In this document: positions 14,540 through 21,662 of the stretch, one piece after another
How the letters are laid out: every line of letters starts with the position of its first letter
Position numbering within the stretch: position 1 is the first letter of the stretch
Source: Daphnia carinata
Taxonomy: Eukaryota > Arthropoda > Branchiopoda > Diplostraca > Daphniidae
Assembly: GCF_022539665.2 (NCBI RefSeq)
Contig: NW_026712549.1
Coordinates: 1-27,255 of the forward strand
Direction: 5' to 3'
DNA: 27,255 nucleotides
Notes under the pieces: model-generated
What the model saw: the letters and a program-made list of their open reading frames with translations, nothing else
Told to the model about the DNA's origin: nothing
Database searches by the model: none
Program-made: the position numbers and the translations under genes

Positions 14540-15282
14540 GTAAGCAATAGACTATGGTTTACGTTCTCAAAAAGTGTTGCTTCATCTGAATCACACAAAT
14601 TTTCTAATATTTACAGGTGAAATATTACTTGAGTTTCAATCTGCAAATTTTTCAAACACACTCTATTTGCAACTTTCACAGTGTAGTGCTACGTGAAGGA
14701 GGACTGCTGAGCAAAAAGTGTAATACCAGACTTACAGGTGACAAGCATACAGCAAATAACAATGACAGCATTACAGTAATACCACAACCAGTAATATAAA
14801 ACAAGCATCATTCAACCTTTCATTGTTCATTTGTCAATAGGTACCTCATTGAAACGGTGACGCAAGGGCAAAAACAAAAAAAAACCTTAAAATACTTTAA
14901 AAAAACCTGCTGCTTCTTTGGTTCCGTTACATTTTAACAATGTTGGTGCAATACAGTGACAGGCTGCAGCTTGTATTGGAATATGAATTGGCAGTTTCTG
15001 AAATTTGCAAATTGTGTTCTAAAAGTGACTAATGCAGAACAAGCTGCACTCAGATGCTTGCTGCAAATTTCACAAACACAATTGGTTCCCAACTTTGTTT
15101 AGCCGTGAACAATGTGAGAAAACGATCGTTTACTAATTCAATTGTGGCCCATAAATCAGATACCGACGGAATAGTGCAAGTATTATAATTTCAAAGTAAA
15201 AAAAAAACGTTTCAAATAATTCACAAACGCTTAGTTTTATTAGTCTGCTGTTACAAGGAACTACCGTTACAGAAAAGTCGCC

Positions 15283-15288
15283 TTTATT
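15283..15288 (-). terminator. Polyadenylation signal AATAAA of the antisense gene
   Basis: On the minus strand AATAAA overlaps the last base of the stop codon (TAAATAAAGG, 15290-15281). The transcript would therefore have a very short 3' UTR, with cleavage expected about 10-30 nt further, near 15255-15275. Confidence 0.65.
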
Positions 15289-16143
15289 TACAATTTGGTT
15301 TCAGGTTTTTCAATTTTATCATCCATTTGTTCGAGTGCCACTCTCCTGCATGTGAGCAAATGTACGTGTTGCCGTGCCAAGCCTACCATCGTCTCCATAG
15401 CTGATGCGTGCATGAAAGCCCTAGGAAACAATGGTAATTTTGATTTAGAACATGCGATTCATATATGATTTTAATATACAACAATATAGGTTTTAGCTGC
15501 AAATATACACGATAATTAAACATGATTTAATGCATACTTACTGTTTTGCAGCAGTTCTCGCTTCTGCTAATCTCTTCTCCATTTCCTTCATTAAACTGAT
15601 GGCCTGGTTCTCTGGATACTTGCGATATCGCAGCAGTGCCGCTGCTTCCTTTTTTCTTTTTTCTTCGATGTTTTTCTTCTCCTTGATTTCCCTAAGTTTT
15701 TGTTCTATTTCCCTGCTTTCACGATTGATTTTCCTCTTTTTTTCTAACAATTCCTTTTCGATCATACTACCTTCTTCTTCGTCATGGTGTTTATCTGTTT
15801 CTTCCTCTACTTTTCTCTTTTCTGTATTATTTTCATCTCCATCATTACCGGCTTCACCTACTTCTTTCTCTGCGATTCTCTGCTCCATCTTTCTTTCATC
15901 TTCACGCTCACTATCTCTGCCTACTTTTTCCTCTATGTTTTTCTTCCCGTCCCCCAGTGCAGCGACCGAAACTTGATTTTCTTCTTCTTCTTCTTCTTCT
16001 TCTTCCATGATCGTTTCAAAGACAGACACAACGACTTCTTCGTCAACGAGAGGCATTTGCGACAAAATGTGGTCTACACTATCATCGTCTGACTCCATGC
16101 TTTCTATTGAAGAAACTAGCTCTTGTGAATATGCTGACGCCAT
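15288..16143 (-). CDS. Two-exon gene for a charged coiled-coil protein of unknown function (244 aa)
   Basis: Exon 1 runs 16143 to 15542 and exon 2 runs 15420 to 15288, joined across a 121-nt phase-2 intron with a consensus donor (ACA|GTAAGTAT) and acceptor (TTTCCTAG). Splicing removes an otherwise immediate TAA. It adds 43 residues ending at a TAA that overlaps an AATAAA signal, which strongly supports a real gene. The start is the first ATG of the open frame. Residues 1-46 are acidic and Ser-rich, 47-55 are nine Glu, about 60-125 are mixed charge, and about 125-195 are Lys/Glu/Arg-rich and probably coiled coil. The spliced tail is Ala/Met/His-rich with one Cys. There is no signal peptide, membrane segment, zinc finger or enzyme motif, and I do not recognise the family. 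It lies antisense to, and divergent from, RepHel inside the Helitron: either a captured host gene or an accessory gene of the element. Confidence 0.75.
15421..15541 (-). other. Intron of the antisense gene (121 nt, phase 2)
   Basis: It begins GTAAGTAT at 15541 and ends TTTCCTAG at 15421 on the minus strand. An alternative acceptor, TATTTGCAG, lies inside it, but using it would put a stop codon two residues on. The distal acceptor is the one that keeps the frame open. Confidence 0.75.
15979..16005 (-). repeat. GAA trinucleotide run coding for nine Glu
   Basis: An uninterrupted run of nine GAA codons (read as TTC on the plus strand) within exon 1 of the antisense gene. It is a likely length-polymorphic microsatellite, and any change in copy number would preserve the frame. 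Confidence 0.9.
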
Positions 16144-16887
16144 TAATCCACTTTGACAACTTTTACTGGTGTGCTTGATTGAAAAAGAAATACAACGCGG
16201 CTAGAGACAACGTTTGTAACAGTTTTCTTCCTAATACAACGAGTAAAGTTGCTCAACTAAAAGCCGTCCCTTGCTTTCATTTCACACCGCATGAAAAACA
16301 AATGTGTGGCTAATTTAACGACCGGAAGATGGCATAGTTAAGCAAACCAACTGCCATAAGCCACACAAGAAATCAGCAAACACAGATTGCACGTACTGAG
16401 AACGGTTCATCAATTAGTAATCCCTAAAATACATTCTGAAAAGTTTTTTTTTTCAATTTTTCCTCCGTTATCTTCATTGGACGACCCTGACAACAAATAA
16501 CCAAAAAAAAATCATTTTTTTTTTATTTAAAGTAAGTATTTGTATTTGTTGTATGTATATATACTATGTATTAGTTGAATTGACGTGACATTCAGTGTAC
16601 GTTGGCCAACATCTTGCAATTGAACCAAGAAATTGGTAAATGGAATGCTGTGTCATACAAATAGGGAAAACTACATGTGTTTCCGAGATTGTAAGAGACC
16701 ACTGCCGTGTTCTATCTTTACAAACCATTTCAGAGTTCCTATTCAGGAACAGTTCCTGTAAACACTAGAACACACACCTCCACTTTTTTAGTTTTTAACA
16801 GAAAGCTTTTTTGCAATCGAAAATTAATATTTCACATTCGCAGCAATTTATTTGGGTTTGAAAATTGTATTTTTCATAAAGATGTTT
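16144..16887. other. Gene-free stretch upstream of the antisense gene
   Basis: About 740 bp, AT-rich, between the start of the antisense gene and the 521-bp repeats. It should contain that gene's promoter, but I find no convincing TATA box or initiator. A-runs and T-runs occur at 16445-16530. A short plus-strand open frame at 16707-16889 does not look coding. Confidence 0.5.
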
Positions 16888-18520
16888 GAACAAGACTATT
16901 TATGGAAGACATATAGCATAAAGATTGACTGCGTACAACATTTCTTATAGTGGAGTGGTCTATTTTTTAATACTGACTGTGTTCCAAGTTTTGGGGGAAG
17001 GCAACAATGTTCCAACTTTGAACAGAATAATTCATGTATGCCAATTAGGGAGCAGTTACTCACCATCTGGAAAAATATTTATTTTGTGATTGATATTTCT
17101 CATAGACATATTCACTGCGTTCCAAAGTTTTTGGGGGACCGTTACATTTTTCAACTTCCCAAGAATGAATGTATTGCTCATAAAGGGAATGCTTTATCCA
17201 CACATTCCAAAACAAATTTCTCCTGGATAACATGTGTATTGGAATGGTAGTGCTTTTCAACATTTTCACAGAATTTTATTTTCAGTCGTGGATTTTGGTA
17301 ACAAGAAGGTTGACTGTTTTTCAAAATTTTCAGGGGACGTTCCAAGTTTAACCTTTAAAGTAATCTATTGTGTTTATCAAATGAATTGTTTCAAAAAGAT
17401 TCTGGAACGCAATCCATTTGTGGAGGAAATATGTAGCATAAAGATTCACTGCGTACAACATTTCCTAAAGTGGAGTGGACTAAATTTTAAGACTGACTGC
17501 GTTCCAAGTTTTGGGGGAAGGCAACAATGTTCCAACTTTGAAAAAAACAATTCATGTATGCCAATTAGGGAGCAGTTACTCAACAACTGGGAAAAATATT
17601 TATTTTGTGATTGATATTTCTAATAGAAATATTGACTGCGTTCCAAAGTTTTTGGGTGACCGTTACATTTTTCAACTTCCCAAGAATGAATGTATTGCTC
17701 ATAAAGGGAATGCTTTATCCACACATTCCAAAACAAATTTCTCCTGGATAACATGTGTATTGGAATGGTAGTGCTTTTCAACATTTTCACAGAATTTTAT
17801 TTTCAGTCGTGGATTTTGGTAACAAGAAGGTTGACTGTTTTTCAAAATTTTCAGGGGACGTTCCAAGTTTAACCTTTAAAGTAATCTATTGTGTTTATCA
17901 AATGAATTGTTTCAAAAAGATTCTGGAACGCAATCCATTTGTGGAGGAAATATGTAGCATAAAGATTCACTGCGTACAACATTTCCTAAAGTGGAGTGGA
18001 CTAAATTTTAAGACTGACTGCGTTCCAAGTTTTGGGGGAAGGCAACAATGTTCCAACTTTGAAAAAAACAATTCATGTATGCCAATTAGGGAGCAGTTAC
18101 TCAACAACTGGGAAAAATATTTATTTTGTGATTGATATTTCTAATAGAAATATTGACTGCGTTCCAAAGTTTTTGGGTGACCGTTACATTTTTCAACTTC
18201 CCAAGAATGCATAAATTGTTCATAAATAGAATGTTTCATCCACACATTCCAGAACAAATATCTCCTGGATAACATGTGTATTGGAATGGTAGTGTTTTTC
18301 AATATTTTCACAGAATTTTATTTTCAGTCGCTGATTTTAGTAACAGGAAGGTGATGATGACTGTTCTCCAAAATTTTCAGGGGACGTTTTAAGTTTAACC
18401 TTCAAAGTAATCTATTGTGGTTTTCAAATGAATTGTTCAAAAAGATTCTGGAACGCAGACTATTTCTGGAGGACATATGGAGCATTAAGATTGACTGCGT
18501 ACAACATTTCTTAAAGTGAA
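16888..18520. repeat. 521-bp tandem repeat, three units plus a partial
   Basis: Units begin near the word GAAC at about 16888, 17405, 17926 and 18451. The stretch 17161-17681 appears identical to 17682-18202 by eye, so the last duplication is recent. The first unit differs at a modest number of sites, and the third decays after about 18210 (small indels) into a short fourth copy. Within each unit a degenerate phrase, GACTGCGTTCCAAG, recurs (for example 17493, 17635, and as GACTGTTTTTCAAAA at about 17311). The 126-codon open frames in the units start at GTG. The unit length is not a multiple of three, so this is not a repeated protein. Confidence 0.95.
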
Positions 18521-18949
18521 GTTGGTTCTTTAGCTTCGTTTAAAAAATAGTCGGTTAATTCTTTGATGAATAACATTTGTAATACTATTAAACGATTAAG
18601 ATTTCACACAACTGGCTTTTTTCTCCTTGATTTGGTAATACTTTGACTGCGCTCCAAGATTTAACAGACACGCTACATGATTCAATTTTCAAACAAGAAA
18701 TTTAGGTTTTTTAAATGGAATGGCACATTAAAAATGTTGGAAGACATGGTGTAGTATACCAGAATCTTGGAACGCAGTCATCCCAGAAAGACATATCCAA
18801 CATGACACTGATTTCAATTGAATGAAAACGCAAAAATATACTTCTGTGCTTATTTGAAAATTTCACCTTTAATTAAAGTCTGCCCAAACAAGGACCTTAC
18901 TGCTTTTTCACATTAATTTTATTTTTTGTTTATTTTTTCCTTTTATTAG
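18521..18949. other. Decayed repeat remnant and polypyrimidine tract before the leader exon
   Basis: Position 18645 onward (GACTGCGCTCCAAGATT) resembles the GACTGCGTTCCAAAG part of the 521-bp unit, and 18715-18740 resembles its GGAATGGTAGTG part, so this is a shortened, older copy. An exact reverse complement of GACTGCGTTCCAAG lies at 18766-18779. The end (about 18910-18949) is T-rich and closes with TTTTATTAG, a strong 3' splice site. Confidence 0.6.
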
Positions 18950-19047
18950 AAAGACGTCGAGTTCTTCTATACTGCCACATCGAAATTCTTCCGTGACGCA
19001 TACAACCGCCCCGCTGCAAACAAGAGCATCTGCACTTGAATATTCAA
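18950..19047 (+). other. Probable upstream exon of the RepHel gene (98 nt)
   Basis: Bounded by an acceptor with a long T-rich tract (TTTTTTCCTTTTATTAG, ending 18949) and a consensus donor (TTCAA|GTAAGTAAA, GT at 19048). One frame, from 18951, is open throughout (Ser/Thr/His/Pro-rich, 32 codons). It ends with one leftover base that joins across the intron to AG and then the RepHel ATG, in frame. It contains no ATG, so it is either 5' UTR or an N-terminal extension begun in an exon further upstream. An overlapping 73-codon minus-strand frame (18908-19129) is taken to be a shadow. Confidence 0.55.
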
Positions 19048-19311
19048 GTAAGTAAATATTTCCGTCATTCTGGTCACTTGAGAACAGTCCTTCAATACAC
19101 TGAAGAGATCGTGTTACGTGTTTTGGCAAGCAACTTTATAAGGTTTTAGCAGATAACACTTTGAGCAACCATCTGGTGCGATGTCTTGAACGGTTCTACT
19201 TACCAATCATTGTTGCTATTGTTTGTGTTACTGTTTCTGCTATTGTTTGTGTGGACCTCCAAAAGCCCCTTCCCATCAACTATTAAGGAACCACGAATTA
19301 TTTGCTAACAG
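19048..19311 (+). other. Probable intron before the RepHel start codon (264 nt, phase 1)
   Basis: It starts GTAAGTAAA at 19048 and ends TATTTGCTAACAG at 19311, three bases before the ATG. CTAAC fits a branch-point consensus but lies very close to the AG, so another branch point is likely. The middle is T-rich (TGTTGCTATTGTTTGTG). Confidence 0.5.
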
Positions 19312-19313
19312 AG

Positions 19314-21662
19314 ATGCCACCTCGCCGTCAACTGACCGATACTGAAAAGGAGGAAAAAAATAAAAAACAAAGAGAAAAAAGAGCTCAAGAAGCTGCAGAG
19401 GCCAAGGAAAAGCGTTTAGAAGACAAAAGAAACAGGGCTAAATACCTCCGTGATGAGAATAAACGGACTTTAAATCAAGAAGATCTGGACCGCAAAAATG
19501 AAGAAGAAGAAAATAGAAAGAGACTGCGTCAAACGAAAAACGAAACAGAAAGGCCAGCACGACTAAACGTTGAGGCTGAAAAAAGAGGAGAGAGTCGATC
19601 TAATGAACCAGAAGAAGTGCAACAAGATAGGCTACGAGAGCAAGCATTGCGACAGCAATCCCTGCGTGAAGAAGAAAACGAAGAAGAAAAACGTGCAAGG
19701 CTACAGGACAAAGCAAAACGGCAGCAAACTCTGCGCATGGCTGAAACTGTTGAAGACAGGAAGATAAGATTGATCGAAGATAACTTGCGACATCGACTCC
19801 AACGCGAACGATGTACAGCAGAAGAGAGACTTTCACGTGCAACGCTGGATCGATTGCGTCACCAAATGTATCTCATCGATGAAACGCATGAAGAGGCTGA
19901 GGCACGGCGGGAATTCAACAGAGAACAGACTGCCAGCTACAGAGCGGTTGAGATAGAAGACGAGACAGAAGAAAGACGAGAAGAAAGTCGTATACGGATG
20001 GAAACACTCCGTGAGGAGCAAGACGAAGACGAAGAATTACTTCGCGCAATAAACGCATTGGAACATGCAGAGATTATGGCTCTTGAAACAGAAGAAGAAC
20101 GCACTTTCCGCGAACAGTTGTTAGCTGCCCGCAACCGCGATGGAGTACCGAGAACTCATCGTGCGGCTTGCAAAATCTTTGTTACTGAAGAGAGCGTTCC
20201 ATTGCATGAGTGTGGGGATATGGATATTTTGTGCGGAGAATGTAATGCCATACATTTCAAGGGTGAGCAACCAACAGACAAGAAATTTACTCAATGCTGC
20301 GGAAAAGGCAAGGTAATTCTTCCACCTCCAAAGGAGTGCCCTCAACCGCTGGCTAAACTGTTGCAGAACGACCATCCAAAGGCTAAAGCGTTCATGACCA
20401 AGATCCGCAGCTACAACAGCGCACACGCTTTTGCATCGTTGGGAGCAAATATTTCATCACCAACAGGGCGTGGACCCTATTGTTTCAGAATCCACGGTCA
20501 AGTGTACCACAACACCACAACCGTCGGTCCTAATACGAACAATCCCAAGTACGCCGATCTTTATTTCATTGACGCTGCTCAGGCCAGCGAGTTCAGATCC
20601 AGTTTCTCATCAAATGCAGGGTGCTGCAGGAACTTAATGGAAGAATTGGACGCAATGCTTCGAGAAAAGAATCCATACGCAGCCATTTATAAGATGATGC
20701 GTCAAGTGCTTGAAGAAGAATACCGCCGAGCCCAACATGAGAATCTCCCGCATCAAACAGTGGGTATGATCATCAGCAGTGATCGGAAAAATCTCGACAA
20801 AAGACGTTACAACAGCCCGATGATAAACGAGATTGCAGTAATTTTCAAAAGCTCTAACGGTGAGCCGCCAGCGAAAAGGGATATCCGGGGCCATCTCTTT
20901 ATTCCAGTCGTGGGGAGAAAATTTATACAAATAGACACACAACAACCCATGTGCGACCCCATGACTTACCCTTTGCTATTTCCTAACGGGGACGACGGAT
21001 GGCATGTTAACATGCCTTATAGCAGAACCACACGTCGCGAAAGAGAGGAAACAGCAGCGCAAGCATTGGATGGGAATGAAGAGGACGAATTCAATTTCCA
21101 AAGGCTCAACGAAATACTGCAGATGGTAAATCCACCATTAGAAGCCGTTGATGGTAACGACCCGTTAGTGGAAGAACCAGAACCGGAACCAGACGAGCAA
21201 ATTGATAACGACGAAAATGATCCACAGCGATTGAATCGTGGCGGAGGAAAACGGAAGAGGGTGACGCAGTGTGAATTTTACAGCTTTCTGATATCGATTA
21301 GGAATTACTTTAACAACGTCTTGGCCGGCGGACCACTCACTCAGCAATGGTTGGTAGATTCTTACGTCAAAATTGAAGCCAACCGCGTGAAGTACATCCG
21401 CGAACATCAGGCAGAACTTCACGTGGCTCAATACGATGGTCTCTTGGACTACATAAACAATCGTGCAGAACGAGAAAACTTGACGGTCGGATCATTTCAC
21501 GTTCTACCATCGAGTTTCATCGGTAGTCCAAGAGCGATGAAGCAAGCGTACCAAGATGCAATGGCTATCTGCGGAAAATTTGGCAAACCCATATTTTTCT
21601 TGACGTTCACCTGCACAACCCCAAGTGGAAAGAGATCACGGCCAACATTCCCAGTCATCTGA
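19314..21662 (+). CDS. Helitron RepHel, N-terminal part: STPR-like repeats, Cys-rich region, start of Rep
   Basis: Start chosen at the first ATG (19314); the open frame extends four codons upstream only through a TTG. Residues about 28-236 are nine charged 23-residue repeats. Then comes a Cys-rich block (about 20173-20310: a lone Cys, then HECG, CGEC, CCGKGK spacing) that probably binds zinc. The conserved Helitron N-terminal region follows, with [10 protein letters not shown] and [12 protein letters not shown] basic KRKR near 21250 could be a nuclear localisation signal. The Helitron_like_N core follows ([20 protein letters not shown], 21500-21560). At the first Rep motif (FLTFTC, 21597-21614) two extra bases shift the frame, and this frame ends 16 codons later at 21662. 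As it stands the product would be 782 aa without nuclease or helicase. The family enzyme nicks and joins DNA ends in rolling-circle transposition in the nucleus. Confidence 0.93.
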   Translation: MPPRRQLTDTEKEEKNKKQREKRAQEAAEAKEKRLEDKRNRAKYLRDENKRTLNQEDLDRKNEEEENRKRLRQTKNETERPARLNVEAEKRGESRSNEPEEVQQDRLREQALRQQSLREEENEEEKRARLQDKAKRQQTLRMAETVEDRKIRLIEDNLRHRLQRERCTAEERLSRATLDRLRHQMYLIDETHEEAEARREFNREQTASYRAVEIEDETEERREESRIRMETLREEQDEDEELLRAINALEHAEIMALETEEERTFREQLLAARNRDGVPRTHRAACKIFVTEESVPLHECGDMDILCGECNAIHFKGEQPTDKKFTQCCGKGKVILPPPKECPQPLAKLLQNDHPKAKAFMTKIRSYNSAHAFASLGANISSPTGRGPYCFRIHGQVYHNTTTVGPNTNNPKYADLYFIDAAQASEFRSSFSSNAGCCRNLMEELDAMLREKNPYAAIYKMMRQVLEEEYRRAQHENLPHQTVGMIISSDRKNLDKRRYNSPMINEIAVIFKSSNGEPPAKRDIRGHLFIPVVGRKFIQIDTQQPMCDPMTYPLLFPNGDDGWHVNMPYSRTTRREREETAAQALDGNEEDEFNFQRLNEILQMVNPPLEAVDGNDPLVEEPEPEPDEQIDNDENDPQRLNRGGGKRKRVTQCEFYSFLISIRNYFNNVLAGGPLTQQWLVDSYVKIEANRVKYIREHQAELHVAQYDGLLDYINNRAERENLTVGSFHVLPSSFIGSPRAMKQAYQDAMAICGKFGKPIFFLTFTCTTPSGKRSRPTFPVI
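19395..20022 (+). repeat. Nine 23-residue coding repeats (STPR-like) in RepHel
   Basis: Codons fall into consecutive units of 23 residues with the pattern E-E-x(4)-R-L-x(5)-R-x-Q-x-L-R-x(2)-E, for example [20 protein letters not shown] then AET, and [20 protein letters not shown] then EEN. Three extra residues follow the first unit. The length and Arg/Glu pattern match the 'score and three amino-acid peptide repeat' known from the silkworm DNA-binding protein FMBP-1. The assignment to that family is from memory and pattern. The repeats probably form one long helix. Confidence 0.7.
21615..21616 (+). other. Two-base insertion causing the RepHel frameshift
   Basis: The codons for F-T-C (ending 21614) should be followed by N-P-K-W, as in nearly all Helitron Rep proteins. 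Those codons are present from 21617 (AAC CCC AAG TGG) but are separated by an extra AC, making TGCACAACCCC. A CA slip or duplication explains it. The downstream frame is open from 21617 to the stop. Confidence 0.85.

Larger units (their letters stand above)
13705..15282. other. Left internal region without a recognised gene
   Basis: AT-rich sequence with no long open frame. On the plus strand it holds a donor-like AAG|GTAAGC (13886) and a series of acceptor-like CAG/GT sites ending at 13963, 14073, 14437, 14523, 14616 and 14737, with TAG at 14840. Several follow pyrimidine- or T-rich tracts. The two phrases GGTACCTCA (14438 and 14840) and GGAACCTCC (14471) are similar to each other. A 60-codon open frame on the minus strand (13881-14063) and one from a GTG codon at 14617 show no coding signature. 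It could be a spliced leader region for RepHel or the remains of captured host exons. Confidence 0.4.

Noticed and set aside
15530-16092. Plus-strand open frames of 148 and 102 codons
   Set aside because: Their Ser/Phe/Leu-rich sequences are the complement of Lys/Glu-rich codons of the minus-strand spliced gene.
17234-18135. Two identical 126-codon open frames in the 521-bp repeats
   Set aside because: They start at GTG, have no recognisable motif, and the 521-bp period is not a multiple of three. Their identity reflects recent DNA duplication, not protein constraint.
18908-19129. 73-codon minus-strand open frame
   Set aside because: It overlaps the better supported plus-strand exon with strong splice sites and has no homology I recognise.
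19302-19313. RepHel start at the TTG at 19302
   Set aside because: TTG is not a normal start in animals. The bases TTTGCTAACAG just before the ATG read better as a splice acceptor.
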